A stretch of 35,398 bases of DNA from Thermoplasmatales archaeon SW_10_69_26 (GCA_003009755.1 PXUB01000039.1:19344-54741); one strand, 5' to 3'; positions 1 through 7,204 are shown, counted from the first letter of the stretch. Made by a program: numbers and translations. Notes: a model not told the origin generated them from the letters alone.

Positions 1-821
1 CCCTCCTGGGCGCGCCGGAGGGCGATCATCGAGCCCGTGCTCGGGCGCAACAGGAGCCCGATGAGCAGCGGACCGGGCGCCACGGAGACGGCCAACAGGT
101 GCTCGCTGGTCTGCACGACGGTGGCCCAGCGGCGGGGCGTGAGGCCGTCGAAGCGACCCAAGCGGCTCAGGTCGGCGTGCACGTTGGAGAGGATCTCGCC
201 GATCTCGGCCTCGTCGCCCCCGTCGGGGAGAGTCGTCGCCACCGTGCCGCCGTCGGGGGTGCGGACGATCGCGCCGGTCACGGGGCCCTCGACGATGGCG
301 TCCAGCTCCTCGCGCAGGCCGCCGTGGTCGACCTCGCCCTCGGCCGGAGGACGGGGCTGGTCGGCCTCTTCGGCGGGCGTGGGGCCCTCCTCGAGCACGG
401 TGCCGATCGCTCGCCAGTCCTGTAGCGCCTGGACGGCCCGGCGCTGCAGGCGGTCGATCAGGCCCGGGCCCTTCACGAGGTAGTCCAGCGCCCCTCGCTG
501 CATGGCCTCCATGGCCACGTCCTCGCTACCCTGGCCGGTGAGGAAGATCACGGGATCTGAGCGGCGGGCATCGCGCAGGAAGTCGAGCAGTTGCAGGCCG
601 TCGCCGTCCGGCAGCTCGTAGTCCAAGACCACGAGGTCGAACCCGGCATCGTCGAGGCTGCGTTGGGCCTCCCCGACGGTGCTGACCCGGTCCACGGACC
701 ACGAGGTCCCCGAGGTGAGGGCTCGGGTCGCCAGCTCGGCGTGGTCGTCGTTGTCCTCCACGACGAGGATCGACAACGCCTCGTTGCGGATCTGATCGCG
801 ATCGGGCTCGTCCGCGTCCAC
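1..821 (-). CDS. Response regulator: REC domain plus roadblock/LC7-like domain (3' end outside window)
   Basis: Two-component receiver protein. Read on the minus strand from GTG at 821, the only ATG/GTG/TTG in frame near the promoter. The REC domain covers about residues 15-135: acidic pair in LVVEDNDDH, phospho-acceptor Asp in DLVVLDYELPDGDG, Thr in IFLTGQGSED, and Lys in ALDYLVKG. After an acidic, Pro-rich linker (EEGPTPAEEADQPRPPAEG) comes a domain of about 100 residues resembling roadblock/LC7 (GAIVRTPDGGTVATTLP ... LLAVSVAPGPLLIGLLL). The gene leaves the window at position 1, so the true C-terminus is unseen. It is divergent from the capA pseudogene and seems to share one AT-rich element with it at 844-851. 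No histidine kinase is visible. REC is certain; the second domain is inferred from pattern. Confidence 0.88.
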   Translation of the reverse strand, partial: MDADEPDRDQIRNEALSILVVEDNDDHAELATRALTSGTSWSVDRVSTVGEAQRSLDDAGFDLVVLDYELPDGDGLQLLDFLRDARRSDPVIFLTGQGSEDVAMEAMQRGALDYLVKGPGLIDRLQRRAVQALQDWRAIGTVLEEGPTPAEEADQPRPPAEGEVDHGGLREELDAIVEGPVTGAIVRTPDGGTVATTLPDGGDEAEIGEILSNVHADLSRLGRFDGLTPRRWATVVQTSEHLLAVSVAPGPLLIGLLLRPSTGSMIALRRAQE

Positions 822-843
822 GATGGCCCAGCGACCGCTGGGG

Positions 844-851
844 TGAAAAGT
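844..851. promoter_or_regulatory. Shared TATA-like element between divergent genes
   Basis: The 52-bp gap between GTG 821 (minus) and GTG 874 (plus) holds one AT-rich block, tgaaaagt. Its centre is about 26 nt from both start codons, the TATA distance for leaderless archaeal transcripts in either direction. Confidence 0.4.
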
Positions 852-873
852 CCTCGCTCGCTTCCCGTGGACG

Positions 874-1450
874 GTGCCGCGGATCGCGCTCGGGGGCGAC
901 GTTATGCTAGGCCGCGAGGTCGGGGCCCAGCTCGGCGATCGGCCTCCAGGGCCACGTGGGGCGAGGTCGGCGACCGGATGCGGTCCGCCGACGCCACGCT
1001 GGTCAACCTGAATGCGTCGTGGCGAGGCAAGGCCAGCCCCTCCCGGGTCAGCGGTTCCCCTTCCAAGCGCCCCCGGAGGCCGTCGACGTCCTCCAGGCGG
1101 CCGGCGCCGACGTCTCCTGGGGGCACAGCGCCCACCTGTTCCAGGCGATCGACGGTCACGAGGGTGGGGTGATCCTGTGCGACACCGGCGATCTCGTCGA
1201 CGACTACCGACGCGATCCCGACGAGCACAACGAGATCTCGTTCCTGTTCTTGGTCGACGTCGAGCGCGGCCAGGTACGACGCGTCGAGCTGGAGCCGGTG
1301 GGCATCCATCCTCGCGAGGGCTAGGTCCGCCTGGCCAATCGTTCAGCGCGGCCGTTCGCCGTCTCCCGGATGCGGGCACTGTGCGAGGCGTTCGACACCG
1401 ACCTGCACGAGGAGGGCTCGCGGCTCGTCGTCCCGCTCGAGCCCGCCTAA
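874..1450 (+). pseudogene. Decayed CapA / poly-gamma-glutamate synthesis protein
   Basis: Remnant of a CapA-family metallophosphatase-fold protein. Pieces lie in order across three frames. From GTG 874: RIALGGDVMLGREVGAQLGD (the family N-terminus). Near 955 the frame shifts by one base to WGEVGDRMRSADATLVNL. At about 1009 it shifts again (one G missing) to ECVVARQGQPLPGQRFPFQA. PPEAVDVLQAAG then joins straight to ADVSWGHSAHLFQAIDGHEG, which belongs near the C-terminus, so the middle of the domain (well over 100 codons in the family) is deleted. TAG at 1322-1324 then interrupts the frame, but it continues as VRLANRSARPFAVSRMRALC and ends naturally with TAA at 1448-1450, overlapping the PAC2 stop codon. 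Two frameshifts, an internal deletion and a nonsense codon make a functional product very unlikely. Confidence 0.87.
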
Positions 1451-2190
1451 CCGTACATCATGCTGCGGTCGCTGGGCATGTCCTGCTGGGCGCGTTCCTG
1501 CTCCTCGAGCGCGGCGCGGAGGTTCTGCTCGAACTTGCGCGCCTCCTTGCGTAGGGGCTCGGGCTCCATGCGGATGCCCGGCACGAGCCCGTCGGCCACG
1601 TCGACGAGGCGAGCGGCCGCCTCGGCGTCGGGTACGTCCTCCTGGACGGCCGTGAACAGGCAAACCACCGGATGGTCGGCGTTGTTGCTCTCGGTCAACA
1701 GGGAGGCGCTGAAGCCGCTGAGGGCGCCGTCGGGGAACGCCTCGGCCCCGATCGCCTCCGCATCGATCTCCGTGACCAGGTTCGGGACCGCGTAGACGTG
1801 CTCGACCTCGGAGCTCGTCGGCGCGCCCTCGAGCGTGACCGTGAGCTTGCCCCCGATCTCTCGCGTGTAGTCGATGATCTCTCGGGAGATCTCGTCGACG
1901 TGCTCGGGGGGTGGGGCCGCGTCGGAGCGGACGACGACCAGCTGGTCGCAGTCGCCGTCGATGCCGCACCGGACCGTGGAGGCGAAGACCTGCACCGGCG
2001 AGTGGGCTCGTCCGTCTCGGATGCTGGCCACCGGCGGAAGGTTGGGGTTGTCGAGGGTTGCCACGAGTTCCATGTCCAGCTTCGGGACGAGGTAGCTGGC
2101 GACGATCGCGCCCACCAGTCCCTGACTGGGGAACCCAACCAGCACGAGCGGGTCTTGGAAATCCCAATCTCGGTGCTTGTTGACGGTCAT
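1447..2190 (-). CDS. PAC2 family protein (archaeal proteasome-assembly-chaperone-like)
   Basis: 247-residue protein starting MTVNKHRDWDFQDPLVLVGF. The family signature of a hydrophobic strand followed by GFPSQGLVGAIVASYLV is at residues 17-34. The body (LVATLDNPNLPPVASIRDGR, HVYAVPNLVTEIDAEAIG, GFSASLLTE) matches the archaeal PAC2/COG1938-COG2047 group, relatives of eukaryotic proteasome assembly chaperones 1 and 2. Their archaeal function is not settled. The C-terminus (about residues 205-247) is a charged helix that could form a coiled coil. I chose ATG 2190 over upstream in-frame ATGs because a TATA-like box lies 28 nt before it and homologues begin just before the first strand. It is convergent with the capA pseudogene, with stop codons overlapping. 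Confidence 0.9.
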   Translation of the reverse strand: MTVNKHRDWDFQDPLVLVGFPSQGLVGAIVASYLVPKLDMELVATLDNPNLPPVASIRDGRAHSPVQVFASTVRCGIDGDCDQLVVVRSDAAPPPEHVDEISREIIDYTREIGGKLTVTLEGAPTSSEVEHVYAVPNLVTEIDAEAIGAEAFPDGALSGFSASLLTESNNADHPVVCLFTAVQEDVPDAEAAARLVDVADGLVPGIRMEPEPLRKEARKFEQNLRAALEEQERAQQDMPSDRSMMYG

Positions 2191-2212
2191 CGGGACCGGG
2201 ACCCAGCACGAG

Positions 2213-2223
2213 CCGGATAAGCG
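2213..2223 (-). promoter_or_regulatory. TATA-like box for the PAC2 gene
   Basis: On the minus strand this reads CGCTTATCCGG, with TTATC centred 28 nt upstream of ATG 2190. This fits a leaderless transcript, and the same core recurs before several genes in the window. Confidence 0.55.
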
Positions 2224-2322
2224 TTCCGAGACGGCGTAGGCAGGAACGAGGCCAGCGCCAACCTGATGCCACCTCGGGGGCCTCGCCGACGCGTGCGAGG
2301 TCGGCGGTGGCGGTGGGAATGA

Positions 2323-2487
2323 CCTGGCGGCGGCGAACGCATCGACACCGTCGCGGCCGCGGTCTGGAAGCAAGCCACGTGCCGAGAGGTCGAGGCGATG
2401 GACCGGGCCTACACGCCTCCCGCGAGCCCTCCGTGGGATCCGGTGGCCATCGCGGCCCGTCTGAGGGGCCGTGAAGCACGGGTGTGA
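2323..2487 (+). pseudogene. C-terminal fragment of an FAD/NAD disulfide oxidoreductase (CoA-disulfide reductase / NADH oxidase type)
   Basis: The frame ending at TGA 2485-2487 reads ERIDTVAAAVWKQATCREVE, then AMDRAYTPPASPPWDPVAIA and ARLRGREARV. This matches the C-terminal tail of CoA-disulfide reductase/NADH oxidase proteins, which end in a helix, then an 'LDLAYAPPFSPVWDP' type segment and 'AA'. A TGA at 2320-2322 cuts the frame upstream, and I find no FAD- or NAD-binding Rossmann motif in the 130 nt before it, in any frame. It is therefore a remnant of about 55 codons, wedged between the PAC2 promoter and the artA promoter. The family call rests on one short segment. Confidence 0.6.
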
Positions 2488-2503
2488 GGCTCGAACGGCA
2501 AGG

Positions 2504-2511
2504 CTAAAATA
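2504..2511 (+). promoter_or_regulatory. TATA box for artA
   Basis: The sequence ctaaaata is centred about 29 nt upstream of ATG 2537. It is the best match to a classical archaeal TATA box in the window and leaves almost no leader. Confidence 0.65.
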
Positions 2512-2536
2512 GGGGCCCATCTTCAAGACGTCCCAG

Positions 2537-3511
2537 ATGGTGCTCCCCTCGTTGCCCGAGCCCCTGCTGCTGGCGGGAGCCTTCGTAGGCATGGGCTTGC
2601 TCGGGTTCGGGGCCGTGTGGACGGACCGTCGCCACCACTGGCCTCGCATCGCTGGCTGGATGCTGTTCGGCCTCTACTGGCCGTTCAAAGCCCAGCACTA
2701 CTTCGCCATCGACGATCCGTTCAACGCCGTGCTGGCGCTGGCTGCCCCGCTGTTGACCGGCTACATCGCCTACCACGAGTACCTGTCGTGGAAGTGGGGC
2801 GAGCGCCCGGTCGCGCTGACCTGGCTGGCCGGCGCCACCTTCGTCGCCGCGTCGACCTACTTCCTCCTGTTCGAGATCACCGCCATCCAGGAGGAGATCA
2901 TCTACTGGACCGGCAAGGAGACCGCGTGGCTGACCGATACCGTGTTCGGCACGAACTCGATGGCCTACCAGTCCCCGACCGTGGACCCCCAGGACGGCTA
3001 CCGACCCACGCACATCTGCCTGGCCGAGGGCTACCAAAGCTCGGTCACGAGCCAGTTCTGCGGCGCGGAAGGGGCCGCCAGCTCCTGGTCGGGTGCCGCC
3101 TCGCAAGGTTTCCCCTACTACGCCGTGACGATCGTGTTCGCCTGCACCGCCTTGCAGTCGATCATGATCTTCGTCGGCGCGATCGCCTTCACCAAGGCCG
3201 ACACGGTGCGGAAGCTGAAGGCCTACGCCCTCACGGTCCCCACCATCTACGCGCTGAACCTCTTCCGCAACGCCGGCATCATCTACGGGTACCGCGTGAA
3301 GCAGTGGTCGATGTTCGGCATCGACTCCTTCACGTTCATGCACAGCTACGTGGCCAAGCTCGGCGCCATCCTCGCGCTCGTCGGCATCGCCTTGGCCGTG
3401 TTCCGTCTGCTGCCGGAGCTGCACGAGAACATCCTCGACGTCCTGTCCTTGCACGAACGCGAGCAGGCCAAGCCACCGTCCCCGCGCTCCGGCACCCCCA
3501 CCGAGACGTGA
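2537..3511 (+). CDS. artA: Archaeosortase A (exosortase-family transpeptidase)
   Basis: Multi-pass membrane cysteine transpeptidase of 324 residues, expected to cut C-terminal sorting signals of surface proteins and help join them to membrane lipid. Family features: hydrophobic helices throughout, the catalytic cysteine in FACTALQSIM (Cys203), and the conserved arginine in LNLFRNAGII (Arg244) at the head of the next helix, followed by a His-containing segment (FMHSYVAKLG) and LLPEL near the end. A loop at about residues 140-190 with extra cysteines probably faces outside. The start is supported by the TATA box 29 nt upstream. It is followed 4 nt later by psd and then pssA, which matches the known dependence of ArtA anchoring on PssA/PssD in Haloferax. 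Candidate substrates are encoded at 31063-33081 and 33174-35108. Confidence 0.9.
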   Translation: MVLPSLPEPLLLAGAFVGMGLLGFGAVWTDRRHHWPRIAGWMLFGLYWPFKAQHYFAIDDPFNAVLALAAPLLTGYIAYHEYLSWKWGERPVALTWLAGATFVAASTYFLLFEITAIQEEIIYWTGKETAWLTDTVFGTNSMAYQSPTVDPQDGYRPTHICLAEGYQSSVTSQFCGAEGAASSWSGAASQGFPYYAVTIVFACTALQSIMIFVGAIAFTKADTVRKLKAYALTVPTIYALNLFRNAGIIYGYRVKQWSMFGIDSFTFMHSYVAKLGAILALVGIALAVFRLLPELHENILDVLSLHEREQAKPPSPRSGTPTET

Positions 3512-3515
3512 TCGG

Positions 3516-4112
3516 ATGCGGCTGGCACAGGGATGGCTACCGTGGACCGCCGTCCCCCTGCTGGGTTCCCTGCTCGCCGCACTGGTATGGTGGCCCGCCG
3601 CCCTCGCGCTCGCGGCGCTAACCGTGTTCGTCGTCTGGTTCTTCCGCGACCCCGACCGCCAACCCAGCGAGGGCATCGTCGCCGCCGCCGACGGCCGCAT
3701 CCAGGAGATCGACGGCCGGGCGGTCACGTTTTTGAACCTCCACCACGTCCACGTCGTTCGAGCCCCGTACGAGGGCACGATCGAGACCGTCGAGCGCGTC
3801 TCCGGCGGTCGCCTGCCCGCGTTCCTGAAAGGGGCCGAGAAGAACGGAGGCGTCGCGATCGTCGCTGACACCGAATGGGGCAACCGCAGGATCGACCTCA
3901 AAGCTGGAGCCATCGCCCGCCGAGCCGTCTCCTTCGTCGACGAAGGAGACCACGTCGCCAAGGGCGAACGCATCGGCATGATCCGGTTCGGCTCCCGCGT
4001 CGACGTCGACCTGCCCGACCCCGTCCGACGGGAGGTCGCGCCCGGCGACCGCGTCACCGCCGCCGAGACCACGATCGCCACACCGACCGACACGGGGGAC
4101 GCCTCCCCGTGA
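3516..4112 (+). CDS. psd: Archaetidylserine/phosphatidylserine decarboxylase proenzyme
   Basis: 198-residue pyruvoyl-dependent decarboxylase that converts archaetidylserine to archaetidylethanolamine at the membrane. Two hydrophobic helices lie at residues 8-43 (WLPWTAVPLL, AALALAALTVFVVWFF), followed by RDPDRQP and the motif VAAADGRIQEI. LNLHHVHVVRAPYEGTI (about residues 73-89) is the conserved His-containing core. The self-cleavage site is GS at 159-160 in IRFGSRVDV; Ser160 should become the pyruvoyl group, splitting off a short alpha chain. Length fits the archaeal short form. It is the middle gene of artA-psd-pssA, and its TGA overlaps the GTG of pssA. In haloarchaea the orthologous PssD is needed for normal ArtA-dependent anchoring. 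Confidence 0.92.
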   Translation: MRLAQGWLPWTAVPLLGSLLAALVWWPAALALAALTVFVVWFFRDPDRQPSEGIVAAADGRIQEIDGRAVTFLNLHHVHVVRAPYEGTIETVERVSGGRLPAFLKGAEKNGGVAIVADTEWGNRRIDLKAGAIARRAVSFVDEGDHVAKGERIGMIRFGSRVDVDLPDPVRREVAPGDRVTAAETTIATPTDTGDASP

Positions 4113-4822
4113 GCCTGCCCGACCCTCGCCGCTGGGTCGCCGACGCGATGACGCTGGCCAACGGCATCTTCGGGTTCCTCTCCGTTCTCACGTGGGCGGT
4201 GGAGCTGGGCCCACTGTCGAGCCTGCCCGACCCGGCCGTCGCCGCCGCCTACATCGGTCTCGGCGTCGTCGCCGACGGCCTCGACGGCGTCGTCGCCCGC
4301 GCCTGGGGCTCCACCGGGGTCGGGGACGCCCTGGACTCGATCTGCGACGCCTTGACGTTCAGCGTGGCGCCCGCCGTGTTCCTCGTCAACGTGAACGAGA
4401 TGGTCGACGGCCTCGTGTTCCGCTCGGCTCTCTCCCTGGCCGCCGTGGCGCTCGTGCTCGCCGGCATGCTGCGCCTGGCCCGCCACCGCACCGGCGGCTC
4501 GACGGCCGTCTTCCACGGCCTGCCGACCCCCTGGAGCGCCGCCGCCTTGATCACCGTGCTGCTGCTCGGGATGCCCGGCTGGATCAGCGTCGGCCTGGCG
4601 TTCCTGCTCGCCGGCCTCAACCTCAGCCCGGTGCCCTACCCCAAGACCCGCGGCGCGGTGTTCACGCGCGCCGCGCTGGGCCTGGCGGTGGCCAGCCTCC
4701 TCGTGATCGGCGGCCTGCTCGTCTTCCAGCAGACGCCCGACTCCCTGCTGTGGCTGGCAGCGATCGTCGCGATCGGCCTCGTCCTGTTGGCCCCGATCGC
4801 TGCACCGACCGGGGAGACCTAA
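4109..4822 (+). CDS. pssA: CDP-archaeol serine transferase (archaetidylserine synthase)
   Basis: 237-residue integral membrane CDP-alcohol phosphatidyltransferase that forms archaetidylserine from CDP-archaeol and serine. The metal-binding signature lies in DGLDGVVARAWG followed by GDALDSICD, i.e. DG-x2-AR-x7-G-x3-D-x3-D, after the first helix (TLANGIFGFLSVLTWAV). The following SVAPAVFLV and LRLARHRTG...FHGLPTP segments are typical of the serine-specific branch, and about six more hydrophobic segments follow. I chose GTG 4109 because it overlaps the psd stop codon (GTGA) and gives the usual short N-terminus (VSLPDPRRWVADAMTLANG). Last gene of the artA operon; two hairpins follow its stop codon. 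Confidence 0.93.
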   Translation: MSLPDPRRWVADAMTLANGIFGFLSVLTWAVELGPLSSLPDPAVAAAYIGLGVVADGLDGVVARAWGSTGVGDALDSICDALTFSVAPAVFLVNVNEMVDGLVFRSALSLAAVALVLAGMLRLARHRTGGSTAVFHGLPTPWSAAALITVLLLGMPGWISVGLAFLLAGLNLSPVPYPKTRGAVFTRAALGLAVASLLVIGGLLVFQQTPDSLLWLAAIVAIGLVLLAPIAAPTGET

Positions 4823-4842
4823 TCAACAGCCTTTTGCCGGAG

Positions 4843-4886
4843 ACTCCGTTATGGAGTAGTAACAACGCGCCTCCTTTCGGGAGGCG
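4843..4886 (+). terminator. Two tandem hairpins after pssA, upstream of THEP1
   Basis: The first hairpin is ACTCC-GTTAT-GGAGT (4843-4857) and the second CGCCTCC-TTTCG-GGAGGCG (4868-4886), followed by TTT. They fill the 81-nt gap between pssA and the THEP1 gene. They may end the artA operon transcript or form the 5' leader of the next one; no long T-tract settles this. Confidence 0.4.
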
Positions 4887-4903
4887 TTTGGAGCACAAAT
4901 GCG

Positions 4904-5449
4904 ATGCCTCACGCAGCCAAGATCGGCATCACCGGCATGCCGTCTGTGGGGAAAACCCAGACCGTCCTCAAGATCATCGAGAAGCTCGAGGCCAAAGAGG
5001 TCATCGTCGGCGGGATGGTGACCGAGGCGATCGAGGAAGGTGGCCAGCGCAAGGGCTTCCACATCCAGGACTGGCTCACCAAGCAGAAGGACACGCTCTC
5101 GCACGTCGACTTCGACAGCGAGTTCCGCGTCGGCAAGTACGGTGTGGACCTCGAGGTGCTCGAAGAGCTCGGTGTGACGTCGATCCATCGAGGCATCGAG
5201 GACGCCGAGGTCGTGGTCGTCGACGAGGTCGGCAAGATGGAGATGGAGTCGGAGAACTTCTGCGCGGCCGTCAAGGACGCGCTGAACTCCGACAAGGCGA
5301 TGATCATGACGCTGCACAAGAAATCGCGCAACCCCTTGCTGCAGGACATCCGTCGCCGCGACGACATCCGGATCCTCGAGGTCACCCCGATCAACCGCAA
5401 CCTGTTGCCCTACAAGATCGAGAAGCTCCTCGAGGGCGACGTCCTCTAG
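4904..5449 (+). CDS. THEP1-family nucleoside-triphosphatase
   Basis: 181-residue P-loop NTPase of the THEP1 family (NTPases of broad specificity, biological role unsettled). Walker A is GMPSVGKT at residues 11-18. VIVGGMVTEAIEEGGQRKGF (33-52) matches the family segment 'GF.T.E....G.R.GF'. Walker B is VVVVDEVGKMEM (103-114), with Asp107-Glu108. The C-terminal ILEVTPINRNLLPYKIEKLL is also typical. Length is normal. In the usual family the P-loop reads GxPGxGKT; here the first Gly is Ser (MPSVGKT), a mild variation. It stands alone, downstream of two hairpins, with 78 nt before the next gene. Confidence 0.9.
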   Translation: MPHAAKIGITGMPSVGKTQTVLKIIEKLEAKEVIVGGMVTEAIEEGGQRKGFHIQDWLTKQKDTLSHVDFDSEFRVGKYGVDLEVLEELGVTSIHRGIEDAEVVVVDEVGKMEMESENFCAAVKDALNSDKAMIMTLHKKSRNPLLQDIRRRDDIRILEVTPINRNLLPYKIEKLLEGDVL

Positions 5450-5527
5450 CGTCTCCACGAGCCCCGCACAGCCTCGGCACGGGCCCCGGACATCGTTGAC
5501 GGTTACGCGGGCGCCCAGCCAGCCTGC

Positions 5528-6085
5528 ATGAAGCCGGCAACGTTCGCCCTGGCGTTGGGTACCGCCCTGTTGATCGCCGTCCCCGCGGCCGCCGCCGAGG
5601 ACACGACCGCCCCCACGCTCGTCGAGGCTCAACCCTCCCCCGACGGGCACACCCACGACGAGGAGTGGGTCGAGTTCGCCAACCCGGCGCCCACCGCGCT
5701 CGACCTCGAGGGACTGTTCTTGACCGACCACGACGCGTGCTTCGCGCCTGGCGAGGGCTACGTCGAGACCTACCGCCTGGCGCTCGACAACGTGACCGTG
5801 CCCGCTCGCGACCGCGTCGTCGTGGAGCTCCCCGCGAGTCCCTGCCTGAACCTCGCCGACGGCGGCGACGACCTCTTCCTCGAGGACGAGCAAGGCAAGC
5901 AGATCCAGCAGGTGGCCTACGGATCCGAGGGCGAGCTTCCCGCGCCCGGCACCGGTGAGAGCCTGTCGGCCTGCCAGGCGACCGCCGAGCGCTGGTCGGA
6001 CCGACAACCGATGATCCACGGCGATTGGTCCACCGCGATGGCCTCCCCCGGCAACGCCAACCCGTCCTGCTCGCCCGGACGCTAA
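5528..6085 (+). CDS. Secreted lamin-tail-domain (LTD) protein
   Basis: 185-residue exported protein. The Sec signal peptide is MKPATFALALGTALLIAVPAAAA, probably cleaved near residue 23. The LTD-type beta-sandwich follows: TLVEAQPSPDGHTHDEEWVE then FANPAPTALDLEGLFLTD, DRVVVELPASPC, GGDDLFLEDEQGKQIQQVAY, and an end region (ATAERWSDRQPMIHGDW...SPGNAN) with the 'SPG.AN' close that these domains usually have. Four cysteines (three near the C-terminal half, one at DACFAPG) could form disulfides outside the cell. No membrane anchor or sorting signal at the C-terminus. Archaeal LTD proteins are surface or secreted proteins of unknown specific role. Confidence 0.8.
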   Translation: MKPATFALALGTALLIAVPAAAAEDTTAPTLVEAQPSPDGHTHDEEWVEFANPAPTALDLEGLFLTDHDACFAPGEGYVETYRLALDNVTVPARDRVVVELPASPCLNLADGGDDLFLEDEQGKQIQQVAYGSEGELPAPGTGESLSACQATAERWSDRQPMIHGDWSTAMASPGNANPSCSPGR

Positions 6086-6117
6086 CAAGGACCGGCTGCC
6101 GGGCGGGCGACCGTCAG

Positions 6118-6132
6118 GCTTTTCCCCTATCG
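6118..6132 (+). promoter_or_regulatory. Probable promoter of the rnhB transcript
   Basis: The T-rich element gcttttcccctatcg lies 21-35 nt upstream of ATG 6153, the TATA position for a leaderless or nearly leaderless transcript. Confidence 0.4.
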
Positions 6133-6152
6133 CCCGCCATCCGGCTCCCGAG

Positions 6153-6842
6153 ATGTACGCAGGCGTGGACGAGGCGGGCCGGGGTCCGGTCCTCGGCCCT
6201 CTCGTCGTCGCCGGCGTCGCCGGAGACCCGGACCAGGTCCCCGACGGCGTGGACGACTCCAAGCAGTTGACCGCCGAGACCCGCAACCAGCTGGCTTCCT
6301 CGATCGAGGACAGCCCGCTGACCGTGGCCGTGTGCTCGATCCCCGCCGACGAGCTCAACGAACGCATGGACGAGGGCGAGAACCTCAACCGGATCGAGGC
6401 CGCCGCCTTCGCCGAGGTCCTGCGCGAGCTCGAGACCGACGAAGCCCTGCTCGACCAGGTCGGCCCCGACGGCGAGGCCTTCGCCGACGAGGTCGCCGAC
6501 CAGGTCGCCGGCGAGTGCGCGATCGAGGCCCGGGTCGCGGCCGACGAGGACGACGCGATCGTCGGCGCAGCCAGCATCGTCGCCAAGGTCGAACGCGACC
6601 GAGCGGTGGCCGCGATCGCCGCGGAGCTCGACGCCGACGTCGGCTCCGGGTACGCCCACGACGAGCGGACACGCGCGTTCCTGGAGGACTGGCGGGAGAC
6701 CTCGATCCATCCGCCGCCCTACACCCGGCACGCCTGGTCCACGCTGGACACGATCGGGTTCGGGCAGGCCCGGCTGGGGGAGGACCCCGAGGCGGCCGCG
6801 AGCCCGGAGACCGTCGAACCGACCGAGGAGGCTCGACCGTGA
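6153..6842 (+). CDS. rnhB: Ribonuclease HII
   Basis: Cuts RNA in RNA-DNA hybrids and single ribonucleotides in DNA. 229 residues; starts MYAGVDEAGRGPVLGPLVVA, the family hallmark with catalytic Asp6 and Glu7. The third carboxylate is probably Asp101 (EALLDQVGPD) and the fourth Asp131 in AADEDDAIVGAASIVAKVERDR, matching the spacing of archaeal enzymes. The conserved DDSKQLT (34-40), GSGYAHD and STLDTIGF follow. The last 25 or so residues are an acidic, Pro-rich tail absent from most homologues. Its TGA overlaps the GTG of the SCP2 gene, so the two are probably co-translated. Confidence 0.95.
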   Translation: MYAGVDEAGRGPVLGPLVVAGVAGDPDQVPDGVDDSKQLTAETRNQLASSIEDSPLTVAVCSIPADELNERMDEGENLNRIEAAAFAEVLRELETDEALLDQVGPDGEAFADEVADQVAGECAIEARVAADEDDAIVGAASIVAKVERDRAVAAIAAELDADVGSGYAHDERTRAFLEDWRETSIHPPPYTRHAWSTLDTIGFGQARLGEDPEAAASPETVEPTEEARP

Positions 6843-7204
6843 CCGAGCAAGAACAGATCGGACGCGAACGCGTGGAGGAGTGCCTGGACCGCCTCGAGGC
6901 GGGGTTCCGCCGACGATGGGACAACAACCCCGAGTTCCGGGAGAGCCTCGAGGGCAAGAACCGCGACATCCTGATCGACCTCCGTGACACGGGCGCGTGG
7001 TGGATCCAGGTCCGCGAGGGGGATCTCGAGGCGATCGTCGAGGACGAGCCCGAGGACCCCGACGTCGGCATCGAAGCCGACGCCGACGACTTCGTCGACG
7101 TCTTCGACGGGGACCTCGGCCCGGTCCAAGCCTACATGACGGGCAAGATCGAGGTCGACGCCGGTATGCGCGACCTGATGCTCGTCAAGACGTTCCTCGG
7201 CTGA
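6839..7204 (+). CDS. SCP2 sterol-transfer-domain protein
   Basis: 121-residue single-domain protein. From GTG 6839 it reads VTEQEQIGRERVEECLDRLE, then an SCP2 pattern: FRESLEGKNRDILIDLRDTG followed by AWWIQVREGDLEAIVEDEP, then DVGIEADADDFVDVFDGDLG and the closing AYMTGKIEVDAGMRDLMLVK (the 'G...g.i.v.Gd...a..l' segment of the fold). SCP2 domains carry a hydrophobic pocket for lipids; the ligand here is unknown. GTG 6839 was chosen because it overlaps the rnhB stop (GTGA). It is very acidic, like its neighbours. Confidence 0.85.
   Translation: MTEQEQIGRERVEECLDRLEAGFRRRWDNNPEFRESLEGKNRDILIDLRDTGAWWIQVREGDLEAIVEDEPEDPDVGIEADADDFVDVFDGDLGPVQAYMTGKIEVDAGMRDLMLVKTFLG

Noticed and set aside
902-1309. 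Open frame on the minus strand over the capA remnant
   Set aside because: Its sequence has no recognisable pattern, whereas the three plus-strand frames give successive CapA segments in the right order.
1322-1324. TAG read as pyrrolysine or readthrough in capA
   Set aside because: The same gene also has two frameshifts and a large internal deletion, so ordinary decay explains the stop codon.
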